This document shows positions 21,301-29,021 of a stretch of DNA of 64,000 bases, in pieces. Location: NCBI RefSeq assembly GCF_022899355.1, contig NZ_JALJCK010000013.1:1-64000 (forward strand), read 5' to 3'. The stretch is from Shinella yambaruensis (lineage in GTDB: Bacteria > Pseudomonadota > Alphaproteobacteria > Rhizobiales > Rhizobiaceae). Below the pieces are notes generated by a model. That model did no database searches and was not told the DNA's origin. It saw nothing but the letters and a program-made list of their open reading frames with translations. Position numbers and translations under genes: made by a program. Position 1 is the stretch's first letter; each line of letters starts with the position of its first letter.

Positions 21301-23810
21301 TCCAGCCGGTTGAGCGTCAGGAGGCGCAGGAACGGGTCGTCTTCCTCCGGCCGGCTTTCGAAGCCGATCTTCTCCTCCGTCATGTCGACGAAGCCGCGCA
21401 CGGCCGCGGTGCCGAAGGAGTGGCCCGCGCCCTCCGCGCGCTCCTTGAAGAGGCCGAGCAGGGGAATGTCGTCCTCGCGCGTCACCGTCAAGGCCTTCGC
21501 GTGCCAGTCGGCGACGGCGGCGGCGATCACCTTGAAGTTCACGCCGCCGACGGGCGTCTTCACATTGGGGAAGTAGCGCTTCAGCACGCGGTCGCCGGTG
21601 TCGAGGAAGTTCGGCTCGAAGAACTCGCCGCCGATATAGCTTTCGGCGGTGCAGAGGCCGACCTTGCCCATGGTCTTCATCAGCGCCTTTTCCGCCGCCT
21701 TGGCGAAGCGCTTGAAGGCCTTGTCGGCCTCGCCCCCGAACTTCTCCTCGGCGCGGAACTGCACGCCGAGCGGATAGACCGCCGACGCGCCGAAGCCGAG
21801 CACGGCGGCGACATGGTGCGAGGAGGCGATCTGCCCGCTTTCGACGACAAGCGACAGCCGGAGGCGCAGGCCTTCCTCGATGAGCTTCTGGTTGACGGCG
21901 GATACGACGAGGATCATCGGCAGGGCGGCGCGGGCGCGCGCGACATGCCGGTCGGTGACGACAGCGATGCCGCCCTCTTCCCGGGCGAAGGCCGCGATAG
22001 CCTCGCACAGGTCATCGATCGCCTTTTCCAGCGCTGCTTCATTGGCGTCGGCATCCTCGAGATCAGGCCTATAGAGCATCTCGAAGCGCTTGACCGGCGT
22101 TTCCGCCTGCTCGCGGATGCGCAGCATGTCGAGATGCGTCAGGATCGGGGAGGGCACGACGATCTGGCGCGCGGCCTTCGCGCCGATGTTCGGCTTGGCC
22201 CCGAGCGCCACGCGCAGCGTCATGCCGTCCGCCTCGCGGATCGAATCGAGCGGCGGGTTCGTCACCTGCGCGAAGCGCTGCGAGAAGTATTTGGCGACAC
22301 CGCCTTCCTGGTCGGAGAGCGCGTTGATGGCATTGCCGTAACCCATGGCGGAAATCTTCTCCGCACCGGTCTGCAGCATAGGGTCCATCAGGAACTTGAA
22401 GCTCTCCTGGTTGAAGGAATAGGCGACGTACCGCTGATGACGCTCGAGGTCGCCGTTGTAGCGAAGCGGCGAACCCTGGGCCTCGGCGGGGATTTCCGGC
22501 AGTTCGGCGAGCGTCACGCGCGCCTCGCGCAGGAGCGCGCGATAGGGGCGACGGGCGGCCAGCATCTCCAGCGCCTCGTTCGTGCCGAAGGCGCGCTTTT
22601 GCACATGGTCGTAGCAAAGCATGCCGCCGGCCTCGATGCGGCCGCGGCGCAGCACGCTTTCCGGCGGGAAGGCGATCTGGCCGGCCTCCGACATGACGCA
22701 GAGATAGTCGGCGGTCTCGACGGTGCGCAGCGGGCGCAGCCCCAGCCGGTCGAGCCGTGCGCCGATAATGTCTCCGTCGCCGAAGATGAGGGCGGCAGGC
22801 CCGTCGTTCTTCTCCTCGTAGAGCGAGAAATATTCAAGCATCGCCACGATGTCGGGCGACAGCGTGTCGTCGTTCTCCCAGGCCGGCGGCATCATCGAGA
22901 CGACGGCGGTAACGAGATCGAGACCGTCCTCCAACACACGCGCCTGCAAGGTCTGGTCGAACCGGCAGCTGTCCGACTGGCCCTTCGGGCGGATGATCGA
23001 GGCGTTCCTGGCGAGCGCGATCGCGGCCTCCGAAAGGCGGTTCTTGCGGTCGGTGTTGAGTTCGCCGTTATGCGCCATCAGCCGGAAGGGCTGGGCCATG
23101 GAGGGATGCGGGTCGGTGTTGGTCGAGAACCGCGTGTGGAAATACATGGTGTTGACCGTGTGGTCGGGGTCCACGAGATCGCGGAAATAGGGCATCACCT
23201 CGTTGGAGTTCAGCCGGCCCTTCAGCACCTGCGTGCGCGCGCTCAGCGAGAGCGGATAGAGGCCGGCGAGCTGCGGCTCGGTATAGGCGCGCGCCTCGAT
23301 CGCCAGCAGCGCCCTGTGGATGCGGACATCGAATTCCGCCTGGCTCGCCTTTTCGTCATGGCATCCGAAGACCCATTGGCGGATCGGCTGCTGGTGGCGG
23401 ATCGCCGCCGGGCGGACGGCGCTTTCGTCGACCGGCACGTCGCGGGTCAGCAAGACGGGGAACCCCTGCGCGCAGAAGGCATCCTCGATGATACGTTCAC
23501 CCTCCAGCCGGAAGACGGGGTCGTTCGGCAGGAAGAAGTTGCCGACGCCGAAGCGCCGCGGCTGAAGGTCGTCCCGCCCCGTCAGCTTGCGGAAGAAGCC
23601 GAGGGAGATATCGACGGAAACACCGGCGCCGTCGCCGACGCCTTCGGCCGACATGCCGCCGCGATGCGGCACGGCGCAAAGCGCCTCGTGGCCCTTCTTC
23701 AGGACGTCATGCGTCTGTTTGCCGTCTTTTCGCGTGATGAAACCAACGCCGCAACTGCTCTTCTCTTGCGAGGGATCGTAAAGGCCGAAGGTTTCTTCGC
23801 GCGGGTCCAA
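18324..23810 (-). CDS. gltB: Glutamate synthase large subunit, extended form
   Basis: Makes glutamate from glutamine and 2-oxoglutarate. About 1828 residues, well above the ~1480-1570 of standard GltB. Order: N-terminal glutamine amidotransferase whose nucleophile is the Cys of SSCGVGF after a short propeptide; central domain; FMN/2-oxoglutarate barrel with KPGEGGQLP and the iron-sulfur cysteines C-x5-C-x3-C (CVMAKNCNIKC); GXGXG helix domain (FGATGGRLFVEG); and an extra C-terminal region. The extra length is in the centre (about 790-1000) and at the C-terminus. I place the start at TTG 23810 because AGGAGG (23818-23823) sits 7 bases ahead. The in-frame ATG at 23828 lacks a ribosome site and would put that site inside the gene. 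The next gene is a diflavin reductase, and gltD is absent. Confidence 0.88.
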   Translation of the reverse strand: MDPREETFGLYDPSQEKSSCGVGFITRKDGKQTHDVLKKGHEALCAVPHRGGMSAEGVGDGAGVSVDISLGFFRKLTGRDDLQPRRFGVGNFFLPNDPVFRLEGERIIEDAFCAQGFPVLLTRDVPVDESAVRPAAIRHQQPIRQWVFGCHDEKASQAEFDVRIHRALLAIEARAYTEPQLAGLYPLSLSARTQVLKGRLNSNEVMPYFRDLVDPDHTVNTMYFHTRFSTNTDPHPSMAQPFRLMAHNGELNTDRKNRLSEAAIALARNASIIRPKGQSDSCRFDQTLQARVLEDGLDLVTAVVSMMPPAWENDDTLSPDIVAMLEYFSLYEEKNDGPAALIFGDGDIIGARLDRLGLRPLRTVETADYLCVMSEAGQIAFPPESVLRRGRIEAGGMLCYDHVQKRAFGTNEALEMLAARRPYRALLREARVTLAELPEIPAEAQGSPLRYNGDLERHQRYVAYSFNQESFKFLMDPMLQTGAEKISAMGYGNAINALSDQEGGVAKYFSQRFAQVTNPPLDSIREADGMTLRVALGAKPNIGAKAARQIVVPSPILTHLDMLRIREQAETPVKRFEMLYRPDLEDADANEAALEKAIDDLCEAIAAFAREEGGIAVVTDRHVARARAALPMILVVSAVNQKLIEEGLRLRLSLVVESGQIASSHHVAAVLGFGASAVYPLGVQFRAEEKFGGEADKAFKRFAKAAEKALMKTMGKVGLCTAESYIGGEFFEPNFLDTGDRVLKRYFPNVKTPVGGVNFKVIAAAVADWHAKALTVTREDDIPLLGLFKERAEGAGHSFGTAAVRGFVDMTEEKIGFESRPEEDDPFLRLLTLNRLDDAFGLDDAAYRNNGYEKLTSEAIDRFAITPGYRTFIRQMTEERARRPAALRDVLALPADVTYLSSAEDFRKEMGRFSRKGNNSFLVRGLACETLAGDTFRLTLTGGELARLAALGQSLVMRFSGDILGHWLEGGALMVQAAGEALDYLALIRTAPDSIPLESVQPASEITPLLASGAMSHGALVANAHEAVAHGTNMVGGMSNSGEGGEHISRYGTIRASRIKQFASGRFGIWAGYLADPMLEELEIKIGQGAKPGEGGQLPAQKVTVEIAAARGGTPGVELVSPPPHHDTYSIEDLAQLIHDCKAARVRVIVKLVSSEGIGTIAVGVAKAGADVINVAGNTGGTGAAAVTSLKYTGRAAEIGIAEVHQALCANGLRQKVLLRCSGAHQTASDVVKSALLGGDSFEFGTTALMMLKCVMAKNCNIKCPAGLTTNPEVFDGDPRALAQYLLNIAHETREILAALGLSSLREARGRSDLLHLLDHPASVGQLDLRAMLAVVEEVKIADPVYMEKDFAVDDSFIELVRSALVDGRRADVELGGNRHLNNCNKTVGGQLAIDIERLLNHELTGEQARHLPAVRQDDRGRRFLDAGSVRIATSGSAGQSFGAFCNDGMALTHTGTCNDGVGKSANGGVIAVRSPGGGSDEAGGNVLVGNFALFGATGGRLFVEGQAGDRFAVRNSGATAVVEGVGDFCCEYMTNGAVLNLGTFGKGFGNGMSGGFVYQYDPYGDLPKKMSHDSILLGSIGDETEPMAAVHADTVRLLLEWHLAATGSRKARWLLENWESEKHNFVYGLPRALLLYQDSDAILKAKSRKDLVEELSTALAAHQVRKFKLAYRDRRAILNGAVPGYGETDTEGMFALLNNYTVLSMAQSIALARVPGARGPSDPAVEKAVRNLLLTEDFSLMQKLARYARDAIADYDDEALAVMVAAKRLDDYRQALKGRNTRAIDSPGTYGWILHQSARNIERIGRIPSFEELFARQAISGFAPARQ

Positions 23811-23833
23811 CGTGCATCCTCCTGTCATGATGT

Positions 23834-23848
23834 GTCAGTGATGCTGAC
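23834..23848 (-). promoter_or_regulatory. Inverted repeat at the gltB transcription start region
   Basis: GTCAG-N5-CTGAC is a perfect inverted repeat directly downstream of the predicted -10 element. It covers the region where transcription of gltB should begin, a position typical for a repressor. The binding protein is not identifiable from this alone. Confidence 0.4.
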
Positions 23849-23875
23849 CTATATTAACAGGAGTGCTTGAGTCAA
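23848..23875 (-). promoter_or_regulatory. Predicted sigma-70 promoter of gltB
   Basis: On the minus strand TTGACT (23870-23875) and TATAGG (23848-23853) are separated by 16 bp, a good match to housekeeping -35 and -10 elements. Transcription would start near 23840, about 30 bases before the TTG start codon of gltB. Confidence 0.5.
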
Positions 23876-24490
23876 GTTTTTGTTCGAAAAATTCGCGATC
23901 GGATAGATTGGCGAAATTTTCTGAGCTTTGATGCGCTTGTGGATATGGAAAGGATCGTTCGCCCATTGATGCTTTTTCCGACCTGAGGGGCGCAGAAGGG
24001 CAAAACGCATGTGCGCGAGGAAGACGGGGCCTGCCAGTTATACTCCAGCCTCGCCGTGACGTTTCGGCTTCGCCGTGGAAGCAACCTTCCCAGAATGAGC
24101 CCGGAATAAACGAATAGCGCGCCCGCCTCGGACGTCGGTTTCCGGTATGGGGTCGCAGAGCGTGGATCCCACCTTTTGCGATCCGCTACTGGAAAGATAA
24201 AGATCATGCAAAGCGTTTTCCTCGCGGCCACCTTGTCCCTGTGCACGTCCTTTCTCGATGCGCCTCCGGGACTCTACGGTTATCTCGAGGCCTGCGGCAC
24301 AATCGTCATTCCGGCGCAATCCGACTTTGCTACTCGCCTTGATGACGGAAAGGCGCGGGCTGGCCTTGACTGCGCCCGCCCGTCGGCTGATGCCGCGGGT
24401 GAGCGCAGCGGGCATACATGCAAGCGCCGGATCGATGCCCACTTCGACACGGCGGAGCTGCGGCTGGCCGACAGGGAAAAGGATGTAACC

Positions 24491-25285
24491 ATGGGATTTT
24501 GGGACCGGATCAGGCAGCTTGCAGGCGCCGGCATCGGCGTATCGCCTGCTGCCGCACAGGACAAGGCGGCGACCGCGGCAGAGGAGGGCGGCGAGGCGGC
24601 GGATGCTGCCTTCGAGCAGTCCTGGCAGAAGCGGGATGCCTTCTGGGCGGGCGTCGGCAGCGTCGAGAAGGATGTGCTCGGCCATCTGATCAGCCCCGGC
24701 CTGATGGGCGATCCGCAATGGCCGACGACCCGCCAGGCCTACAAGGTCGTCCGGCGGGCACATTCCATCGTCATCGCGACGGACGGCCTTTCCGATCCGT
24801 TCGAAGATGGCCGTAAGGGCAATGGCTTCGGCATGGAGCTTTTCGTCGAGACGGCGGACATCCTGCCGGCCCATGCAGGCCGGCCCGGGGATATTTCAAG
24901 GCTTTCCGAAAGCTGGGCCTTCGAGCTCGTCAGCCATGTCGCCGGCACGGTGGCAGGGGTCGGCGGCATCTCCGCCCAGCTCGACCAGTATGGCGTCCTG
25001 TCCATGGAGCTCCCCGGCGTCAGCCAATCGCACGCGATCGGAAAGCAGGTACCGGCGCGCTATGTGACGGCCGATGACAGTCTCGGCGTCCTGATCGGGA
25101 TGCCGGTCGAGGGGTTTTCCGCGGCCGTGGAGGGCATGCCGCTTTCCCCGGTGCGCGTGGTGCCGGTGACAATCATCACGGCGGCGGAACTCGAAGCCTT
25201 GCGGACGGGCGGTGCCGACGCGCGCCGGGCGTTGGCGGAAGAACTGGCCAGGCAGGGCCGCCATCACCGATCCTCGCTGCGCTGA
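24491..25285 (+). CDS. Suppressor-of-fused (SUFU) domain-like protein
   Basis: A 264-residue soluble protein. After a short N-terminal helix and Ala/Glu-rich linker (1-45), the rest (about 60-255) has the features I associate with bacterial SUFU-domain proteins: HSIVIATDGLSDPF, then GFGMELFVETAD, and a SWAFELVSHVA helix. The ATG at 24491 has an AAAAGGA ribosome site; the frame continues to 24176 but that part lacks coding character. SUFU proteins in bacteria are often housekeeping orphans or immunity proteins of toxin systems. No toxin gene is adjacent. The family call is moderately sure and the role unknown. Confidence 0.6.
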   Translation: MGFWDRIRQLAGAGIGVSPAAAQDKAATAAEEGGEAADAAFEQSWQKRDAFWAGVGSVEKDVLGHLISPGLMGDPQWPTTRQAYKVVRRAHSIVIATDGLSDPFEDGRKGNGFGMELFVETADILPAHAGRPGDISRLSESWAFELVSHVAGTVAGVGGISAQLDQYGVLSMELPGVSQSHAIGKQVPARYVTADDSLGVLIGMPVEGFSAAVEGMPLSPVRVVPVTIITAAELEALRTGGADARRALAEELARQGRHHRSSLR

Positions 25286-25320
25286 GGCCCCGGCACAGAC
25301 CGGGTGAAAGCCGTGTCGGT

Positions 25321-25935
25321 TTACCGCGCAGGCCTCGGCAGGCGCACCTGCGTCAGCGACTTGACCCGGCCGGGCCGGAGCCCCTTCAGCTGCGTCAGCA
25401 GATCCTTGGCGGCGGCGTTGCCATAGGCGCGGCGGCTGATGCCGAAGAGCATGACGCCGGGTTTGCCGCCGGCATCGCTGTAGCGGGCATAGCGGTAGGC
25501 GTTCCATTCGACGATGTACTGCCCGTCGGTGTCCTTGCTGCTGACGATGAAGTCGAGCAGCGCCTCGCCGGCCGCCTCGTTCTGGATGACGTCCATGTTG
25601 ACGAGCGGGTCCGTCGCCCTGCGCTGGTTCAGCATCGTCACCTGGGCGCGCACGGCATCCATGACGGTGATGCCGCTTGTGACGGTTTCGACCAGGATCA
25701 TCTGGTCGTATCGCTCGGCGCGCTGTCCGTCCGGAAGATATTCCTGCTTGATGTAGGTTGCGGAGGGCTGCGCGCTCCAGGCGAGCTTGTAGGCGTCGCC
25801 TTCGAAATCGATCGGGCCCGGTATGCCGAGCACATCGGTGGCCTGGGCAAGGGCGGATGTCGCCGTGAGCACGAGCGCGAGGAGCGCGGTGCCGAGATGG
25901 CGGGCGGGGCGGCTGATCGAACGGGTGGTTGCCAT
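25321..25935 (-). CDS. Exported hypothetical protein
   Basis: A 204-residue protein with a clear Sec signal peptide: basic N-terminus, hydrophobic core LGTALLALVLTATSALA, cleavage after ALA-QA near residue 31. The mature part is mixed alpha/beta with many Tyr and Asp residues and no recognised motif. It is the fourth gene of the minus-strand pspA-yqiJ-yqiK operon, 69 bp after yqiK, so it may act in the periplasm with that set. Confidence 0.65.
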   Translation of the reverse strand: MATTRSISRPARHLGTALLALVLTATSALAQATDVLGIPGPIDFEGDAYKLAWSAQPSATYIKQEYLPDGQRAERYDQMILVETVTSGITVMDAVRAQVTMLNQRRATDPLVNMDVIQNEAAGEALLDFIVSSKDTDGQYIVEWNAYRYARYSDAGGKPGVMLFGISRRAYGNAAAKDLLTQLKGLRPGRVKSLTQVRLPRPAR

Positions 25936-26004
25936 GATCTGTCTCCTTCCGTCAAAAGCGCAAGGCCGCCGGGTTCAACCGGCGGCCTCGTTTTCTTCAG
26001 GCGT

Positions 26005-27714
26005 TCAATCGGCGTCGCCGGTTCTTGCCTTGGTGCCTTCGGCGGGCACCCTTGCCGCCGCGTTGCCGACCGAGGCGGCGAGCAGGGCCTGCGTCGGGTC
26101 CGCACCCTTGAAGCCCGCCTGCGCGAGGATCTCGTCGAGGATGGGCTTCTGGGCGGTGAAGCTGAGAAGCTGGCTGCTGAGGTCGCCGACGGCATGTCCC
26201 GCGCCATCGCCGCCATTGCTGCCGTTGCCCGCCAGCGCACCGGCGAGGCCGCCGGCGCTGAAGATGCGGATGTCGGAGATTTTCTCGATCGGCTTCATGG
26301 CCTGTTCCAGCGCCTGCGGGATGATGGCGACGCGGGCGCGGGCGAGCTCGAACTCGATGATGCTGGCCGAAAGCGCGTTGCGGGCTTCGTTGAGCGCGCG
26401 TTCGGCCTGGGCTTCGGCCTGGCCGAGCTCGATGACACCCGTCGCCTTGATCTTGGCGGCTTCCGCATCGGCCTGGGCCTGGATCTTCGTCGCGGCGGCG
26501 AGGTTTTCCGCCGCCTGGCGCTCGGCCTCGGCCTTGACGGTGATGGCGGTCGCCTCCTGTTCGGCGGCCTTGCGCGCATCGAGCACCGCGATGCGCTTGG
26601 CGCGCTCGGCGATCTCGACCTCCCGGGCCGTCGCCACCTGTTCCTCGGCGGTGATGGCGGCGGCCTTCGCCTCGTCGGCCTTGGCGCGGGCGGCCTGTTC
26701 CTGCTCGCTCTTCTCGGCGACCGCGATGGCGGCGTCGATGCGGGCCGTCTCCGTCACGCGGCGGGCTTCCGCCTCGCGCTCGGCGATGCCGCGCTCGGCA
26801 TCGATGCGGGCGGTCTCGCGGGCCTGGCGCGCCTGGGAGTCGCGTTCGGCAATGCCCTTTTCGGTGTCGAGCCGGGCGGTTTCCTCGCTGAGGCGGGCAA
26901 GCTGCTCGGCCTTGGCCGCTTCCGCGCGCGTCTCGGCGGTCTTGTTGGCGATGTCGCGTTCCTGCGTCAGCTCGGCGTCGCGCTGCTCGCGCTCGATGGT
27001 GAGGCGGCGCAGCGTGGCTTCCCGGTCCTTGGTGGCGATCTCCACCTCGTTGTCGCGGACGATCTGGTTGCGCTCGCGCTTGCGCTCCTCGGTGATCTTG
27101 GTGAGTGCGGTCAGGCCCTCGGCGTCGAAGCTGTTGTTCGGGTTGAAATGCTTGATATCCGTCTGGTCGAGGCGGGTCAGCGACACCGATTCCAGTTCGA
27201 GGCCGTTCGATTGCAGGTCGTGCGCAACGGCGGCCTGCACGGATTTGACGAATTCGGCGCGCTGCTCCTGCAGGTCGCGCAGCGACATGGTGGCGGCGAC
27301 CGAACGCAGGCCGTCGACGAACTTCGCCTCGACGAGCGTCTTCAGCGCATCGGCGTCGTTCGTGCGGTCGCCGAGCGTCTGGGCGGCGAGGGCGATGTTC
27401 TCCGAATCCGGCTTCACGCGGACGTAGAACTCCGCGGTGATGTCGGCGCGCATGCGGTCCTTGGTGATCAGCGATTCGTTTTCGGCGCGCTTGACCTCGA
27501 GCCGCAGCGTGCTGAGCGACACCCAGGAATAGGAGTGGAAGATCGGCAGGATGACCGATCCGCCGTCGAGCACGACCTTCTTGCCGCCGAGGCCGGTGCG
27601 CACATAGGCCTTGTCGCGCGTGGCGCGGGTGTAGAGCGAGGTCATGATGATGCCGATGACGACGATAGCCGTCACGATGACCCCGGCGATGATTCCTACC
27701 GAAAGGAAGTCCAT
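26005..27714 (-). CDS. yqiK: Flotillin-family membrane scaffold (YqiK-like)
   Basis: A 569-residue membrane-microdomain scaffold. One N-terminal membrane helix (about 5-27) is followed by a Band-7/PHB domain (about 35-205), a long Ala/Glu/Arg-rich coiled coil (about 210-440) and a flotillin-type C-terminus (about 440-530) with an Ala/Gly-rich tail. The repeats in the coiled coil (ERDSQARQARETARIDAE and similar) are heptad-like, not DNA repeats. It follows the YqiJ gene by 6 bp and is part of a pspA-yqiJ-yqiK order seen in other bacteria. It likely acts in envelope integrity under stress. Confidence 0.88.
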   Translation of the reverse strand: MDFLSVGIIAGVIVTAIVVIGIIMTSLYTRATRDKAYVRTGLGGKKVVLDGGSVILPIFHSYSWVSLSTLRLEVKRAENESLITKDRMRADITAEFYVRVKPDSENIALAAQTLGDRTNDADALKTLVEAKFVDGLRSVAATMSLRDLQEQRAEFVKSVQAAVAHDLQSNGLELESVSLTRLDQTDIKHFNPNNSFDAEGLTALTKITEERKRERNQIVRDNEVEIATKDREATLRRLTIEREQRDAELTQERDIANKTAETRAEAAKAEQLARLSEETARLDTEKGIAERDSQARQARETARIDAERGIAEREAEARRVTETARIDAAIAVAEKSEQEQAARAKADEAKAAAITAEEQVATAREVEIAERAKRIAVLDARKAAEQEATAITVKAEAERQAAENLAAATKIQAQADAEAAKIKATGVIELGQAEAQAERALNEARNALSASIIEFELARARVAIIPQALEQAMKPIEKISDIRIFSAGGLAGALAGNGSNGGDGAGHAVGDLSSQLLSFTAQKPILDEILAQAGFKGADPTQALLAASVGNAAARVPAEGTKARTGDAD

Positions 27715-27720
27715 GATCGT

Positions 27721-28377
27721 TTACCCTCCGTTGTTGGGATAGTGGCCGTCTTCGAGCACCGCCGGGGCGGGAATGGCCTGGAAGAGGCCGTCCTTGCCGT
27801 CGACGATGAGCACGGACGCGCCCGTCTCGATCACATGCCCCGGCACGGCCCGGGCACGCAGCGTGTGGATGTTGTCGTAGCGGTCCTTGATCCGCACCGT
27901 GCCGGGATGGCCCTGGTCGAGCGGCCCGAGCGTCACCGTCCCGACGAGACCGATGAAATCGGCCTGTTCCTGCACGCTGGTCTCGTCGCGCGGGATGATC
28001 CGCGCCAGACCGCGGGACGACCAGCGGGTGACGGGGATGGCGACGGCGAGCGCGCCGGTGACGGCGGCATAGAGCGGCAGCGGATCGCGGAACTGCGAGA
28101 TGACCGCCTGCAGGGCAAAGCCGGTCGCCGAGAAGGCGGAAAGCAGGATGACGGCGAGAACGAGGATCGGCACGCCGCCGGCATTGAGCCAGGACATCCA
28201 CCCGCCGAGAAGGCCCGATTCCGCGTCACCCGGCCCGTTGAAGTCGAGGCCGTCGTCGATCAGCCCGGAGGCGGAGGCGCCGAGCAGCACCGAGACCAGT
28301 TCGACGATGCCGAGGCCCGCCACCGTCAGGAGCGCGATCCAGAAGGGAGCGGTGCCCGGGTGGACGATGGAATCCAT
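27721..28377 (-). CDS. yqiJ: YqiJ-like OB-fold membrane protein
   Basis: A 218-residue inner-membrane protein with about three helices (11-33, 62-93, 96-115) and a soluble C-terminal OB-fold (about 140-205; FIGLVGTVTLGPLDQGHPGTVRIKD). This is the NfeD-like arrangement of proteins encoded next to flotillins. Its ATG shares one base with the pspA stop (TGATG), and its stop is 6 bp before yqiK, so the three genes are almost certainly co-transcribed and translationally coupled. It probably anchors or regulates the flotillin. Confidence 0.82.
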   Translation of the reverse strand: MDSIVHPGTAPFWIALLTVAGLGIVELVSVLLGASASGLIDDGLDFNGPGDAESGLLGGWMSWLNAGGVPILVLAVILLSAFSATGFALQAVISQFRDPLPLYAAVTGALAVAIPVTRWSSRGLARIIPRDETSVQEQADFIGLVGTVTLGPLDQGHPGTVRIKDRYDNIHTLRARAVPGHVIETGASVLIVDGKDGLFQAIPAPAVLEDGHYPNNGG

Positions 28378-29021
28378 CAGCGCTCACCGTGCTTGAAGGC
28401 GGCAAGGCGCGCCTCGATCGCCTTCTGGCGCTGCAGGCGCCCCAGTTCCTCGACCTCCGCCGTGCCATCCATGGCCGGCTTGGAAGGCACGCCGGTAACG
28501 CGCTCGACGGCTTCGAGCGCATCGGCAAGGCGCCGGTCGTTGCGCTGGGAGGGGGTGGCGGCCGGCGGGGCGGCGCGCTCGGCGCGCCGTGCATCCTCCA
28601 GCCGCTTCATCGCGTCGGCACGGGCCGAGGCGATGCTGCGCAGCGTCGCTTCGGCATCGGCGATCTCGCCGGCATTCTCCAGGATGGCCTTGGACAGCGC
28701 GTCGCGCTGGGCTTCGAGGTCGATCTGGACGCCGGTGGCGGCGCGGGCGAGGTCTTCGCGGCCGCTTTCCAGCCCGACCTTGATCTTCTCGTCGAGGTCG
28801 CGGATCTCCGCGTCGAGGTCGTCGGCCTTGGCCTTCAGCCGGTGGCCGGCGGCCATGGCGACGCCGAGCGCCGCGCGGGCTTCCTCGGCGATCGCGCCGA
28901 TCTCGCGGACGGCCTGCTGCGCCACGGCGACCGGGTTCGACGCCTCGGCGGCATCGACCGCAGTGTTGACGACGCCGGCGATGACGCGCCCGAGACGGGC
29001 GAGGATACCTTCGTTGGACAT
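28377..29021 (-). CDS. PspA/IM30 family protein (from an internal start)
   Basis: A 214-residue, almost wholly helical protein with PspA/IM30 character: MSNEGILARLGRVIAGVVNTAVDAAE start, NPVAVAQQAVREI, and a long coiled coil up to about residue 150. Proteins of this family bind the inner membrane and answer to envelope stress. The ATG at 29021 has a strong AAGGAGG site (29027-29033, 5-base gap), so this start is probably used. However, the frame has no stop upstream and continues through a TnpB-like segment to an ATG at 29486, giving a possible 369-residue fusion. Short and long forms may both be made. The stop overlaps the yqiJ start. Confidence 0.8.
   Translation of the reverse strand: MSNEGILARLGRVIAGVVNTAVDAAEASNPVAVAQQAVREIGAIAEEARAALGVAMAAGHRLKAKADDLDAEIRDLDEKIKVGLESGREDLARAATGVQIDLEAQRDALSKAILENAGEIADAEATLRSIASARADAMKRLEDARRAERAAPPAATPSQRNDRRLADALEAVERVTGVPSKPAMDGTAEVEELGRLQRQKAIEARLAAFKHGER

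Larger units (their letters stand above)
23829..24490. other. Gene-free stretch between gltB and the SUFU-like gene
   Basis: About 660 bp with no gene I can support. It is AT-richer near 23850-23970. It holds the gltB promoter and an imperfect inverted repeat, GAAAAATTCGC (23886-23896) and GCGAAATTTTC (23911-23921), one mismatch in 11. That repeat is centred about 63 bp upstream of the predicted gltB start, where an activator would bind. Short open frames in the right half lack ribosome sites and coding bias. Confidence 0.4.

Noticed and set aside
18423-23870. Plus-strand open frame of about 1800 codons opposite gltB
   Set aside because: It mirrors gltB codon for codon, is rich in Arg/Gly/His/Asp typical of antisense frames in high-GC DNA, and has no domain motifs or ribosome site.
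24176-24490. N-terminal extension of the SUFU-like protein
   Set aside because: Frame is open but composition is not coding-like, and ATG 24491 has the ribosome site.
26295-27030. Possible DNA tandem repeat or CRISPR-like array inside the flotillin gene
   Set aside because: Similar short words come from the Ala/Glu/Arg heptad coiled coil; units vary in length and sequence and there are no spacers.
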